NCBI GenBank assembly: GCA_902797455.1
Contig: CADBTE010000082.1
Coordinates: forward strand, 1-7,552
DNA from: an uncultured Planctomycetota bacterium
GTDB taxonomy: Bacteria; Planctomycetota; Planctomycetia; Pirellulales; Thermoguttaceae
Length of the DNA stretch: 7,552 nucleotides
Direction: 5' to 3'
Each line of letters begins with the position of its first letter. Position 1 is the first letter of the stretch. The notes beneath the pieces were generated by a model. It worked only from the letters and a program-made list of their open reading frames with translations, ran no database searches and was not told the DNA's origin. Positions 1 through 5,590 of the stretch are shown here, piece by piece. The translations under genes were made by a program, and so were the position numbers.

Positions 1-1694
1 ACGGCTGGCGTTTTGGAGCGGACCACAAGGTCGGCCGCTACTACGGCATCACCAAACTGATTCTCCTGAATGTCATTTTCTGGCTGTGGGTCGCGACCAC
101 CAGCTGGGTCAATAACGACACGCAGCTGACGATCGACCTGAACCGCTACCGATGGAATACGATTATGCTCGTCGTCTTCCCGACGGCGTTTTTGATCGGT
201 CTGTGCGTCCCCATCTTCTGGGCAACGCTCCCAATCGCGCTTTTGGGCTGGCTCGTTCCGGTGCTTATCTACGTCGCTCACCGAAACCATGGCCGGCTGA
301 AGGCCGAAAAGGTAATGACCGCCGACCACATCGGATACCTCATCAAGCGGACGCTGCGCATGAGCACCGCGCCGAAGAAAGCAATCTACGAGGTCGGCGC
401 CCCGATTCAATTTTCCGGCTGGGGGAAGTCGCTCGACAAACAGACCCAAATGGGACGCGGCATCGTGGCGCGCAATACGCCCGGCTACAACCCGCTTCGC
501 GCGCTCATCTATAAGTCGATCCAGTTCAATATCCCCGAGCTGAAACTCGAAAACCAGGGTATGGGGGTGAATATCCAGCTGCTGGTCGACGGGATCTGGC
601 ATCCCTGGAAAGACCTCCTCGCCGAGCGCGGCCACGAGGATCTCACCGTCGATGAGGTCCGTTCGATGATCGCCACGGTCAAAACCCTCTGCGGCTGCCG
701 TCCGAGCAATCTTCCCCGCCAGAGCGGTCAGTTCCTGGCGCAGTACGGCGTCAAACAAAAGGCGATCGCCGACTGCACCATCCAGGCCAACGCCACCGCC
801 GAGCAGGCGCATATCGTGATCCAGTTCCAGGCGCTTCCGTTCGATTCGCTCGCCGGCCTGGGAATGAACCCCGACCGCGAGGCCGAGGTTAAAAAGATGA
901 TCAACCTCGATAAGGGGCTGGTCATTCTCTCGGCCGCCCCCCGTCAGGGGCTGCGGACGATGACGAACGTCACCTTCGACTCCGCCGACCGCTTCACCCG
1001 CGACTTTGTCACCGTCGAGGACGTCAACAAGCCGTACATGACGATCGAGAACATCCAGGTCGTTTCGTACGACTCCTCGAAGAAGGAATCGCCGATGACG
1101 GTCCTCCCCGATGTCTTCTTTAAAGAGGCGAAGGTCCTCCTGCTGCGCGACCCGGTCAATGTCGAGTCGCTGAAGCTGTGCTGCGACGAAATCAAGAACG
1201 AGCGCCTGATCATCACCACCTTCCGCGGAGTCGACTCGGTCGATACCATTCTTCGAATGCTCAAGTTCATCGACCGCGACACACTCGCCGGCGCCCTGAC
1301 CTACGTGCTGAACCAGCGGCTGGTCCGCCGGCTGTGCCCCGAGTGCAAAGAGGCGATTCCCGCCCCGGCGCAGGTACTGCGTCAGCTCGGGCTCCCCGCC
1401 TCGATCGAGACGATCTGCCGCAAGCGGGTCCACACCGTCGTTCCCGGTCAAAAAGATACTTACGAACCGTGCCCCCACTGCCTGGAAATCGGCTACAAAG
1501 GACGCGCGGGCATCTACGACGGAATCGTCATCAACGACGAGATCCGTCAGCTCATCCGAACCAACCCCGACCCGAAGCTCCTGCGCCAGGCGGCTGTGCG
1601 GGCCAAGTGCCGGGGGTTCCTCAGCGACGCGGCGCGCTTGGTCGCCGACGGGACCACCTCGTATGAAGAGCTGGTCCGCGTAATGAAAGGATAA
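1..1694 (+). CDS. Membrane-anchored GspE/PulE (T2SS/T4P ATPase)-like protein with degenerate catalytic motifs, 5' partial
   Basis: The frame is open from base 3 to the TAA at 1692-1694 (563 residues visible). There is no in-frame ATG, GTG or TTG before the ATG at 165, and that ATG has no convincing ribosome site. The hydrophobic codons before it look coding, so the gene very probably begins upstream. In order it shows: a hydrophobic segment (nt 57-107); one or two more (about 165-280); an N2-like domain with VDGIW at 585-599; a RecA-like ATPase core; and a C-terminal CPEC...CPHC tetracysteine (1335-1346 and 1470-1481) followed by GYKGRAGIYD, as in GspE/PilB. Family membership is clear, but the catalytic residues are missing. 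The P-loop position reads SAAPRQGLRT (930-959), the Walker B segment VLLLRD (1134-1151), and the His-box histidine is Arg (1224-1226). VED of the Asp box is kept. It is probably a membrane-bound pseudo-ATPase or scaffold, cotranscribed with the paralogue 14 nt downstream. Conventional ATP hydrolysis is unlikely but untested. Confidence 0.93.
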   Translation, partial: GWRFGADHKVGRYYGITKLILLNVIFWLWVATTSWVNNDTQLTIDLNRYRWNTIMLVVFPTAFLIGLCVPIFWATLPIALLGWLVPVLIYVAHRNHGRLKAEKVMTADHIGYLIKRTLRMSTAPKKAIYEVGAPIQFSGWGKSLDKQTQMGRGIVARNTPGYNPLRALIYKSIQFNIPELKLENQGMGVNIQLLVDGIWHPWKDLLAERGHEDLTVDEVRSMIATVKTLCGCRPSNLPRQSGQFLAQYGVKQKAIADCTIQANATAEQAHIVIQFQALPFDSLAGLGMNPDREAEVKKMINLDKGLVILSAAPRQGLRTMTNVTFDSADRFTRDFVTVEDVNKPYMTIENIQVVSYDSSKKESPMTVLPDVFFKEAKVLLLRDPVNVESLKLCCDEIKNERLIITTFRGVDSVDTILRMLKFIDRDTLAGALTYVLNQRLVRRLCPECKEAIPAPAQVLRQLGLPASIETICRKRVHTVVPGQKDTYEPCPHCLEIGYKGRAGIYDGIVINDEIRQLIRTNPDPKLLRQAAVRAKCRGFLSDAARLVADGTTSYEELVRVMKG

Positions 1695-1708
1695 AGAAAG
1701 AACAATCC

Positions 1709-3805
1709 ATGGCCTATTGCAACTATATCCTTCTTGGTCTCTTCGCCCTCGGTGTCCTGATCGCGGCGCTGTTGAAAGGGTTCTGGGGGGGGCTCACCCG
1801 GATGGTCGCCCTAACGCTGGCCGTCATCGCGGGGCTTCTGTTCGCCAACAGTGTCGGCGGCATGATCAAGGCCTCCGGCGCCGGCGCGCTGATCGGCATC
1901 GGCGTGATCGGGATTGTCGCGGGCCTGGTCTTCTTCGAACTGGTCAAACGCTGTCCCAAGACGGCGCGTTTTCTCTCCGCCGGGGCCGATCTCGGCGTCG
2001 GGGTGGGGGCGGCCTTAGCCGCCGCCGGGGCCGCGGCTTTTCTCTCCAGGAAGCTCCCCGGCCCTTTTTTGGAGGGCCAGCTCGGTGCCGGGGGAGAAGG
2101 GGTAAAAGTCACCCACATCGATCTGCTCCCCTCGGTCACGCTTTTCGCGGTGATGGTCCCGATGTTCCTCCTGTGGGCATACGTCGGCTCGTGGGCCGGG
2201 CGGGATCTGCGCGAACTCAAGAAAAGCGCCGATATGCCGTGGAAGCTCGTCCTCGCCCTGATCTTCCCGATCGCCCTGACGGTGACGATCCTGTTCTTCG
2301 GCTCCTCGACGGCCGTCGGCGCGGCGATTGTGGCCGCCGCGGCGATTATTCCCTCCCTCGCCTATGTCATCTTCCGCAACAGCGGTCTTCCCCCCGGGCA
2401 AAAGGTCATGACCCCCGGTCACCTCGCCCGGCTGACGCAGGGGAGTAAAAAGAAAAAACAGGAGGATGCGCAGTGGACCCTCCCGATCGAGCTGCTGGGC
2501 TACGGCAGCGGGGTCAGCAAGAGCATGCGCGCCGAGCGCGGCGCCGCCGCCAAAGCGCTTCCCGGCTGTGTCCCGCTGTGTGAGGTGGTCTACAAGGCGC
2601 TCAAGCGCAAAGCGACCGCGCTGCAGGTTCTTCCCGGCGCCGAGGCGACATCGGTCAAATACCAGCTCGACGGTATTTGGCAGGAGGTTCCCGGCGTTTT
2701 TGCCTCCCCGATGAGAATTGACCGCTACAAAAACGTGGTTCAGGCGATGAAGGCGCTGCTCGGCGTTCTCCCGACCGAAGAGCCGAAAGGCGCCGACCAG
2801 CCGGCCGAAAAGGCCGCGCCGCGCCGCCTCGCCGGAGAGATCTACATGGAGTACGACAACGTCGGCGGCAAGAAGAAAAAGATGGCGGCGCAGGTGATTT
2901 TAGCCCCGCAGCAGACGGCCGAGGCGATGCAGATCACCTTTAAGCCCCTGGCTCAGCACTTTAAGAGCTTGGAGCACCTCGGAATGTCCGTGCCGCGGGC
3001 CAATCTGCTGCGCGGCTTCTTAAACGCCGAGCGGGGGCTGGTTGTCCTGGCCGCTCCCCCAGCGCACGGGCTGCGGACCTTCACTCACGTGGCCCTCTCC
3101 AGCGCCGACCGCTTTACGCGCGACTTTACCGCGGTCGAAGACCTGGCTCACCCCTACGACGACGTCGAAAACGCCGTGCGCGCCACCTACGATTCCCGCC
3201 AGGGGCAGACGCCGATGAATATCCTCAGTGACGTCTTCTTCAAAGAGCCGCGCGTGCTGGTGATTCGTGATATCGTCAACCGCGAGACGCTCGAGTACTG
3301 CTGCCGGGAGATTCAGAACGACCGTCTTATCATCACGACCCTGCGCGCCCGCAACTCCGCCGACGCGATTCTGCAGCTGCTCAAGCTGGGGATCGACCCC
3401 AAGCTGCTGGCCGACTCCCTGATCGGGGTGGTCACTCAGCGGCTGATTCGGGTGCTGTGCCCCTTCTGCAAAGAGCCGGCGCCGGTCAACCCCGAGGTTC
3501 TGCGCCATATCGGAATCCACCGTCACAGCATCGACACCTTCTACCGCCCGCACAGTACCGACTCGGCCCACGGCGAGAAGATCTGTGAAGGGTGCATGGG
3601 GTACGGTTTCAAGACGCGAAAGGGTATCTACGATATCCTCACCGTCACCGATGATATCCGCCGCATTATGGTCACTCAGCCGTCGGAGCGGGCGATTCAC
3701 TCCGAGGCGGCCAAGGGGGAAGAGTACGGGTTCGCGACCGACGGCGGCCGTTTCCTCTTGTGGGGAGTCACCTCGTACGAGGAGCTGGTTCGCTGCCTTA
3801 AGTAA
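1709..3805 (+). CDS. Membrane-anchored GspE/PulE-like pseudo-ATPase with CvpA-like N-terminal membrane domain
   Basis: This 698-residue protein starts at ATG 1709 behind a weak purine-rich stretch (AAAGAAAG), 14 nt after the preceding stop. It is a paralogue of the upstream protein: they share SADRFTRDF, DVFFKE, RLIITT and EELVR near the end. Residues 1-115 hold about four hydrophobic helices. An N-terminal LLKGFWGGLTRM stretch and a glycine-rich later helix recall CvpA-family proteins. Three more helices lie at about 142-162, 178-198 and 202-222. The junction YVIFRNSG...QKVMTPGH (219-238) matches YVAHRNHG...EKVMTADH upstream. A GspE N2-like domain contains KYQLDGIW (317-324). A charged linker at about 355-395 includes KKKK. 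The P-loop position is AAPPAHGLRT (448-457), with Leu455 at the lysine position. Asp521 replaces the Walker B glutamate and Arg546 the His-box histidine. The zinc-type cysteines are intact (C584, C587, C626, C629). It is likely a partner of the upstream protein in one membrane complex. The family is certain; catalytic loss is inferred from the motifs. Confidence 0.94.
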   Translation: MAYCNYILLGLFALGVLIAALLKGFWGGLTRMVALTLAVIAGLLFANSVGGMIKASGAGALIGIGVIGIVAGLVFFELVKRCPKTARFLSAGADLGVGVGAALAAAGAAAFLSRKLPGPFLEGQLGAGGEGVKVTHIDLLPSVTLFAVMVPMFLLWAYVGSWAGRDLRELKKSADMPWKLVLALIFPIALTVTILFFGSSTAVGAAIVAAAAIIPSLAYVIFRNSGLPPGQKVMTPGHLARLTQGSKKKKQEDAQWTLPIELLGYGSGVSKSMRAERGAAAKALPGCVPLCEVVYKALKRKATALQVLPGAEATSVKYQLDGIWQEVPGVFASPMRIDRYKNVVQAMKALLGVLPTEEPKGADQPAEKAAPRRLAGEIYMEYDNVGGKKKKMAAQVILAPQQTAEAMQITFKPLAQHFKSLEHLGMSVPRANLLRGFLNAERGLVVLAAPPAHGLRTFTHVALSSADRFTRDFTAVEDLAHPYDDVENAVRATYDSRQGQTPMNILSDVFFKEPRVLVIRDIVNRETLEYCCREIQNDRLIITTLRARNSADAILQLLKLGIDPKLLADSLIGVVTQRLIRVLCPFCKEPAPVNPEVLRHIGIHRHSIDTFYRPHSTDSAHGEKICEGCMGYGFKTRKGIYDILTVTDDIRRIMVTQPSERAIHSEAAKGEEYGFATDGGRFLLWGVTSYEELVRCLK

Positions 3806-3846
3806 AATTTTAAAACTATCCCCGGCGAAAGAGATATATTCAGCTT

Positions 3847-3864
3847 TCCCTTAAGGTAAAGGGA
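3847..3864 (+). other. Small inverted repeat just upstream of the third gene's ribosome site
   Basis: TCCCTT (3847-3852) and AAGGGA (3859-3864) are exact reverse complements around a 6-nt loop, AAGGTA. The stem ends 2 nt before the Shine-Dalgarno at 3867. In RNA it would be a weak 6-bp hairpin next to the ribosome site. As DNA it could be a small operator. It may also be chance. Confidence 0.3.
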
Positions 3865-3866
3865 TT

Positions 3867-3871
3867 GGAGG
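3867..3871 (+). promoter_or_regulatory. Shine-Dalgarno GGAGG that fixes the start of the third gene
   Basis: GGAGG at 3867-3871 lies 5 nt before ATG 3877. An in-frame TTG at 3865 overlaps this site and has no ribosome site of its own, so ATG 3877 is preferred. Confidence 0.85.
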
Positions 3872-3876
3872 AAAGA

Positions 3877-4560
3877 ATGAGTTTCATCACAAGCCATCTC
3901 CCCTGCCATATCGTGTTTTTTATCTGCCTGCCGATCACCTTTTTGTCGATCTTCGGCTTTTGCAGAAACCACTCCCTCTGGGATATGGCGATCAGGACCT
4001 TCTGTGTTCTCTTCGCGACGCTCTTCGCGCTGTGCCTCTACGAGCCGCTGGCCAATCTGCTGGACTCGATGAAGCTCACGTGGGCCTACTTCAACGATAT
4101 GTGGGCCTTCCTTGTGATCTACGGGATCGTCCTGGCCATCGAGGTCTACGCGACGAACTTTATTTCCAAAATCAACGTCCAGCTTCCGTCCAAGGCCAAC
4201 CGAATCGGCGCCTTCGTGCTGATGGGGATATTCTTCCTCGGTTTCTATTCCACCTCGGCGCTTCTGTTCTATTACACCATCCCCGAAAAGCCGGATCTCA
4301 AGGCGGTCGACATCGGCGCCGGCGGTCAGCTGTCCATCAACGTCTCGCCCCAGTTCCTCGCCTTGGAATTTCTCTCGAAAGGTTCGCTGTCGGGGAAACA
4401 GCAATTTGATTTCACCAAATATTTCGAGAACCATTTCAATCGCCGCAGCGCCGTTTACTCGCAGGCCGACGCCGACGCGAAGGGGTCCTCTTCCAGCTCT
4501 TCCGGCGGCAAGGGCCCGTGGATGTTCCAAGGGAGCAGTTCGCCGAACAAACCCGATTAA
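3877..4560 (+). CDS. Four-helix membrane protein, possibly CvpA-like, with Ser/Gly-rich tail
   Basis: This 227-residue protein starts at ATG 3877 behind GGAGG. Hydrophobic helices lie at about residues 9-28, 38-57, 74-92 and 109-132. Between and around them are LYEPLANLLDSM (54-65) and the SKANRIGAFVLMG stretch (105-117). These resemble the general CvpA (colicin V production protein) pattern of short helices and an N-R-I/L-G-A motif before the last helix, but the match is loose. After the helices comes a roughly 95-residue soluble region. It ends in a low-complexity stretch with six serines (204-209), GGKGPWMF, then a Ser/Pro/Asn tail. It sits 71 nt after the second pseudo-ATPase gene, whose N-terminus also looks CvpA-like, so a shared membrane complex is plausible. 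The existence of the gene is well supported. The CvpA assignment is tentative and the biochemical role unknown. Confidence 0.85.
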   Translation: MSFITSHLPCHIVFFICLPITFLSIFGFCRNHSLWDMAIRTFCVLFATLFALCLYEPLANLLDSMKLTWAYFNDMWAFLVIYGIVLAIEVYATNFISKINVQLPSKANRIGAFVLMGIFFLGFYSTSALLFYYTIPEKPDLKAVDIGAGGQLSINVSPQFLALEFLSKGSLSGKQQFDFTKYFENHFNRRSAVYSQADADAKGSSSSSSGGKGPWMFQGSSSPNKPD

Positions 4561-4568
4561 CCTCACCC

Positions 4569-4595
4569 CTTTCCCCGTGCCGCGCGCGGGGGAAG
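4569..4595 (+). other. GC-rich hairpin just after the third gene (terminator-like, no U tract)
   Basis: CTTTCCCCG (4569-4577) pairs with CGGGGGAAG (4587-4595) in a 9-bp stem with one G-U pair and a 9-nt loop. It begins 9 nt after the stop codon at 4560. No run of T follows, so it is not a classical intrinsic terminator. It could stabilise the upstream message, attenuate transcription, or belong to a repeat element. Confidence 0.5.
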
Positions 4596-4604
4596 CGTCA
4601 CGTG

Positions 4605-4624
4605 AACGATCAGCGTGAATCGTT
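4605..4624 (+). other. Inverted repeat in the gap before the fourth gene
   Basis: AACGAT (4605-4610) and ATCGTT (4619-4624) are exact reverse complements with an 8-nt loop. The same segment contains a near-direct repeat, CGTGAACGAT (4601-4610) and CGTGAATCGT (4614-4623), so it could be a protein-binding site as easily as an RNA stem. Confidence 0.35.
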
Positions 4625-4638
4625 GTTTCAGCAAACAA
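4623..4638 (+). other. Small perfect hairpin with a CAGC tetraloop
   Basis: TTGTTT (4623-4628) pairs exactly with AAACAA (4633-4638) around CAGC. It is A/T-rich and weak alone, and it overlaps the preceding inverted repeat by two bases, which would allow alternative pairing. Confidence 0.3.
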
Positions 4639-4665
4639 AAAACCACCACCGCACAACGCAAACCA

Positions 4666-4682
4666 GCGCGCGAAACACGCGC
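4666..4682 (+). other. GC hairpin just upstream of the fourth gene's ribosome site
   Basis: GCGCG (4666-4670) pairs with CGCGC (4678-4682) around a 7-nt loop, CGAAACA. It ends 5 nt before the AGAGGT ribosome site at 4688-4693, where it could influence translation of the fourth gene. The sequence is simple enough to arise by chance. Confidence 0.3.
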
Positions 4683-4699
4683 CCGACAGAGGTAACCAA

Positions 4700-5533
4700 A
4701 TGGGAAGTATTTTCGACACGCCCGACAAGAACGGCGCCCAGCGGAGCAATGGCAGCGAAGGTACGCGAAAGTCGATCTTCGATTCCTCCTGGGCTCCCCA
4801 GAAGGACGAACCAACGGAAATTATTTCCAAACGAATTTCCGTCTGGTCGATTCTCGTCCTCGTTCTGGGGGTGCTTTCCCTTCCGGCCCTTGTCTTCGAT
4901 ACGCTGATCTTTATCCCTTGGATCGCGCTGATCCTCGGCGCGGTCGTCGCGCTTTGGCTGTTCCTTTCCGGCGGCGAGACCCTCGGAAAGGGGTTCCTCC
5001 TTCTCGGCTTCTGCCTGGCGGCCTTCGTCTTGATCACGATCCTCACGGCCAATACGGTCTACACCAAGACGGTCGTCTCGCAGGGGGACGCCTTCGCGCG
5101 CCGGCTGTTTGACTTTATCAAATCGGGGGACACGCTCCAGTTCCACCTGGCCTCCATGCCCAGTCCTTCCCGCGGCCGAGTGACCGACGAAAAACAGTAC
5201 TGGAAAGATATCATCGAGGCCAAACAAGGGGGCAACCCCGTCTCTTCCGCCCACATGGATCTTCACAAAAACTCGATCTCCAATCCCTCGGTACTGTCGA
5301 TTTACAACTACCGCGACAGTATCAAACTCACCCTCGTTAAGCACGAGCCCCTGATCAAAGACGAGAAGGAAAATACCGAACTGCTCCCCCTCATCTACGC
5401 GGCGACCTACAAAAGCGCCGCGGGACAGACCGAGACGTTCTTTTTCGCCGTCATCCTCCTTCATACCTTGTCTTCCGACGGGCAGGCCTATTGGTCCTGG
5501 CAAGGTTTTTCCAATAAGCCGCTGCAGCCCTAG
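4700..5533 (+). CDS. Unrecognised membrane protein with three helices and a soluble C-terminal domain
   Basis: This 277-residue protein starts at ATG 4700, 6 nt after a good ribosome site, AGAGGT (4688-4693). Residues 1-45 are polar and contain SIFD twice (3-6 and 25-28). Three hydrophobic helices follow at about 47-64, 67-88 and 96-116, with the glycine-bearing pattern LVLVLGVLSL...ALILGAVV. This is vaguely like the DUF4190 type of small membrane domain. Residues 120-277 form a soluble domain that begins QGDAFARRLFDFIKSGD, then a mixed polar stretch, and ends close to the membrane-independent C-terminus. I recognise no catalytic motif, signal peptide or metal site. An odd number of helices would place the N-terminus and the large C-terminal domain on opposite sides of the membrane. 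It follows three other membrane-protein genes on the same strand, which suggests an envelope role, but no function can be assigned. Confidence 0.87.
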   Translation: MGSIFDTPDKNGAQRSNGSEGTRKSIFDSSWAPQKDEPTEIISKRISVWSILVLVLGVLSLPALVFDTLIFIPWIALILGAVVALWLFLSGGETLGKGFLLLGFCLAAFVLITILTANTVYTKTVVSQGDAFARRLFDFIKSGDTLQFHLASMPSPSRGRVTDEKQYWKDIIEAKQGGNPVSSAHMDLHKNSISNPSVLSIYNYRDSIKLTLVKHEPLIKDEKENTELLPLIYAATYKSAAGQTETFFFAVILLHTLSSDGQAYWSWQGFSNKPLQP

Positions 5534-5590
5534 CGGACGATAAGCCGCCGAATCGCCCGCGCTTGCCCGACGTCAGGGGTATTGTTCCGC

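Larger units (their letters stand above)
3803..3876 (+). promoter_or_regulatory. AT-rich gap with a weak promoter-like element
   Basis: This gap after the second gene is strikingly AT-rich for the region. It opens with the perfect 10-nt palindrome TAAAATTTTA (3803-3812), which includes the stop codon, and holds a TATATT box at 3835-3840. No good -35 box lies about 17 nt upstream of that box. It could be a promoter for the third gene, with the A/T tract acting like an UP element, or just an AT-rich spacer within a longer transcript. No U-tract terminator is visible. Confidence 0.25.
4561..4699 (+). promoter_or_regulatory. 139-nt non-coding gap with four consecutive potential hairpins
   Basis: No convincing coding frame is seen here. 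Four inverted repeats follow one another: 4569-4595, 4605-4624, 4623-4638 and 4666-4682. The second and third share two bases, so they are mutually exclusive as drawn. The palindrome TCACGTGA lies at 4598-4605. The last stem ends 5 nt before the ribosome site AGAGGT (4688-4693) of the fourth gene. The region could be a structured leader, an intergenic processing or decay-control segment, or a dispersed repeat of the REP type. No typical promoter boxes are evident. Confidence 0.45.

Noticed and set aside
165..1694. ATG 165 as the true start of the first gene
   Set aside because: The frame is open to the window edge with hydrophobic, coding-like codons, and there is no convincing ribosome site before 165. 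The start is therefore placed upstream of the window.
3865..3879. TTG 3865 as start of the third gene
   Set aside because: It overlaps the GGAGG ribosome site that is ideally spaced for ATG 3877.
4569..4595. Classical intrinsic terminator after the third gene
   Set aside because: The stem is good, but no T run follows it, so it is recorded only as a hairpin.
4518..4907. Small plus-strand frames crossing the 4561-4699 gap
   Set aside because: They run in other frames over the ends of the third and fourth genes, have no ribosome site and show no domain.
3697..5052. Long minus-strand open frame (about 451 codons)
   Set aside because: It lies antisense to the end of the second gene, all of the third and the start of the fourth, crosses their gaps, has low-complexity charged composition and shows no recognisable domain. 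The plus-strand genes have ribosome sites and family motifs.
1..5533. A functional type II secretion or type IV pilus operon
   Set aside because: Both ATPase-like proteins lack catalytic residues, and no pilin, platform protein or prepilin peptidase is visible, so similarity of fold is not evidence of an active secretion system.
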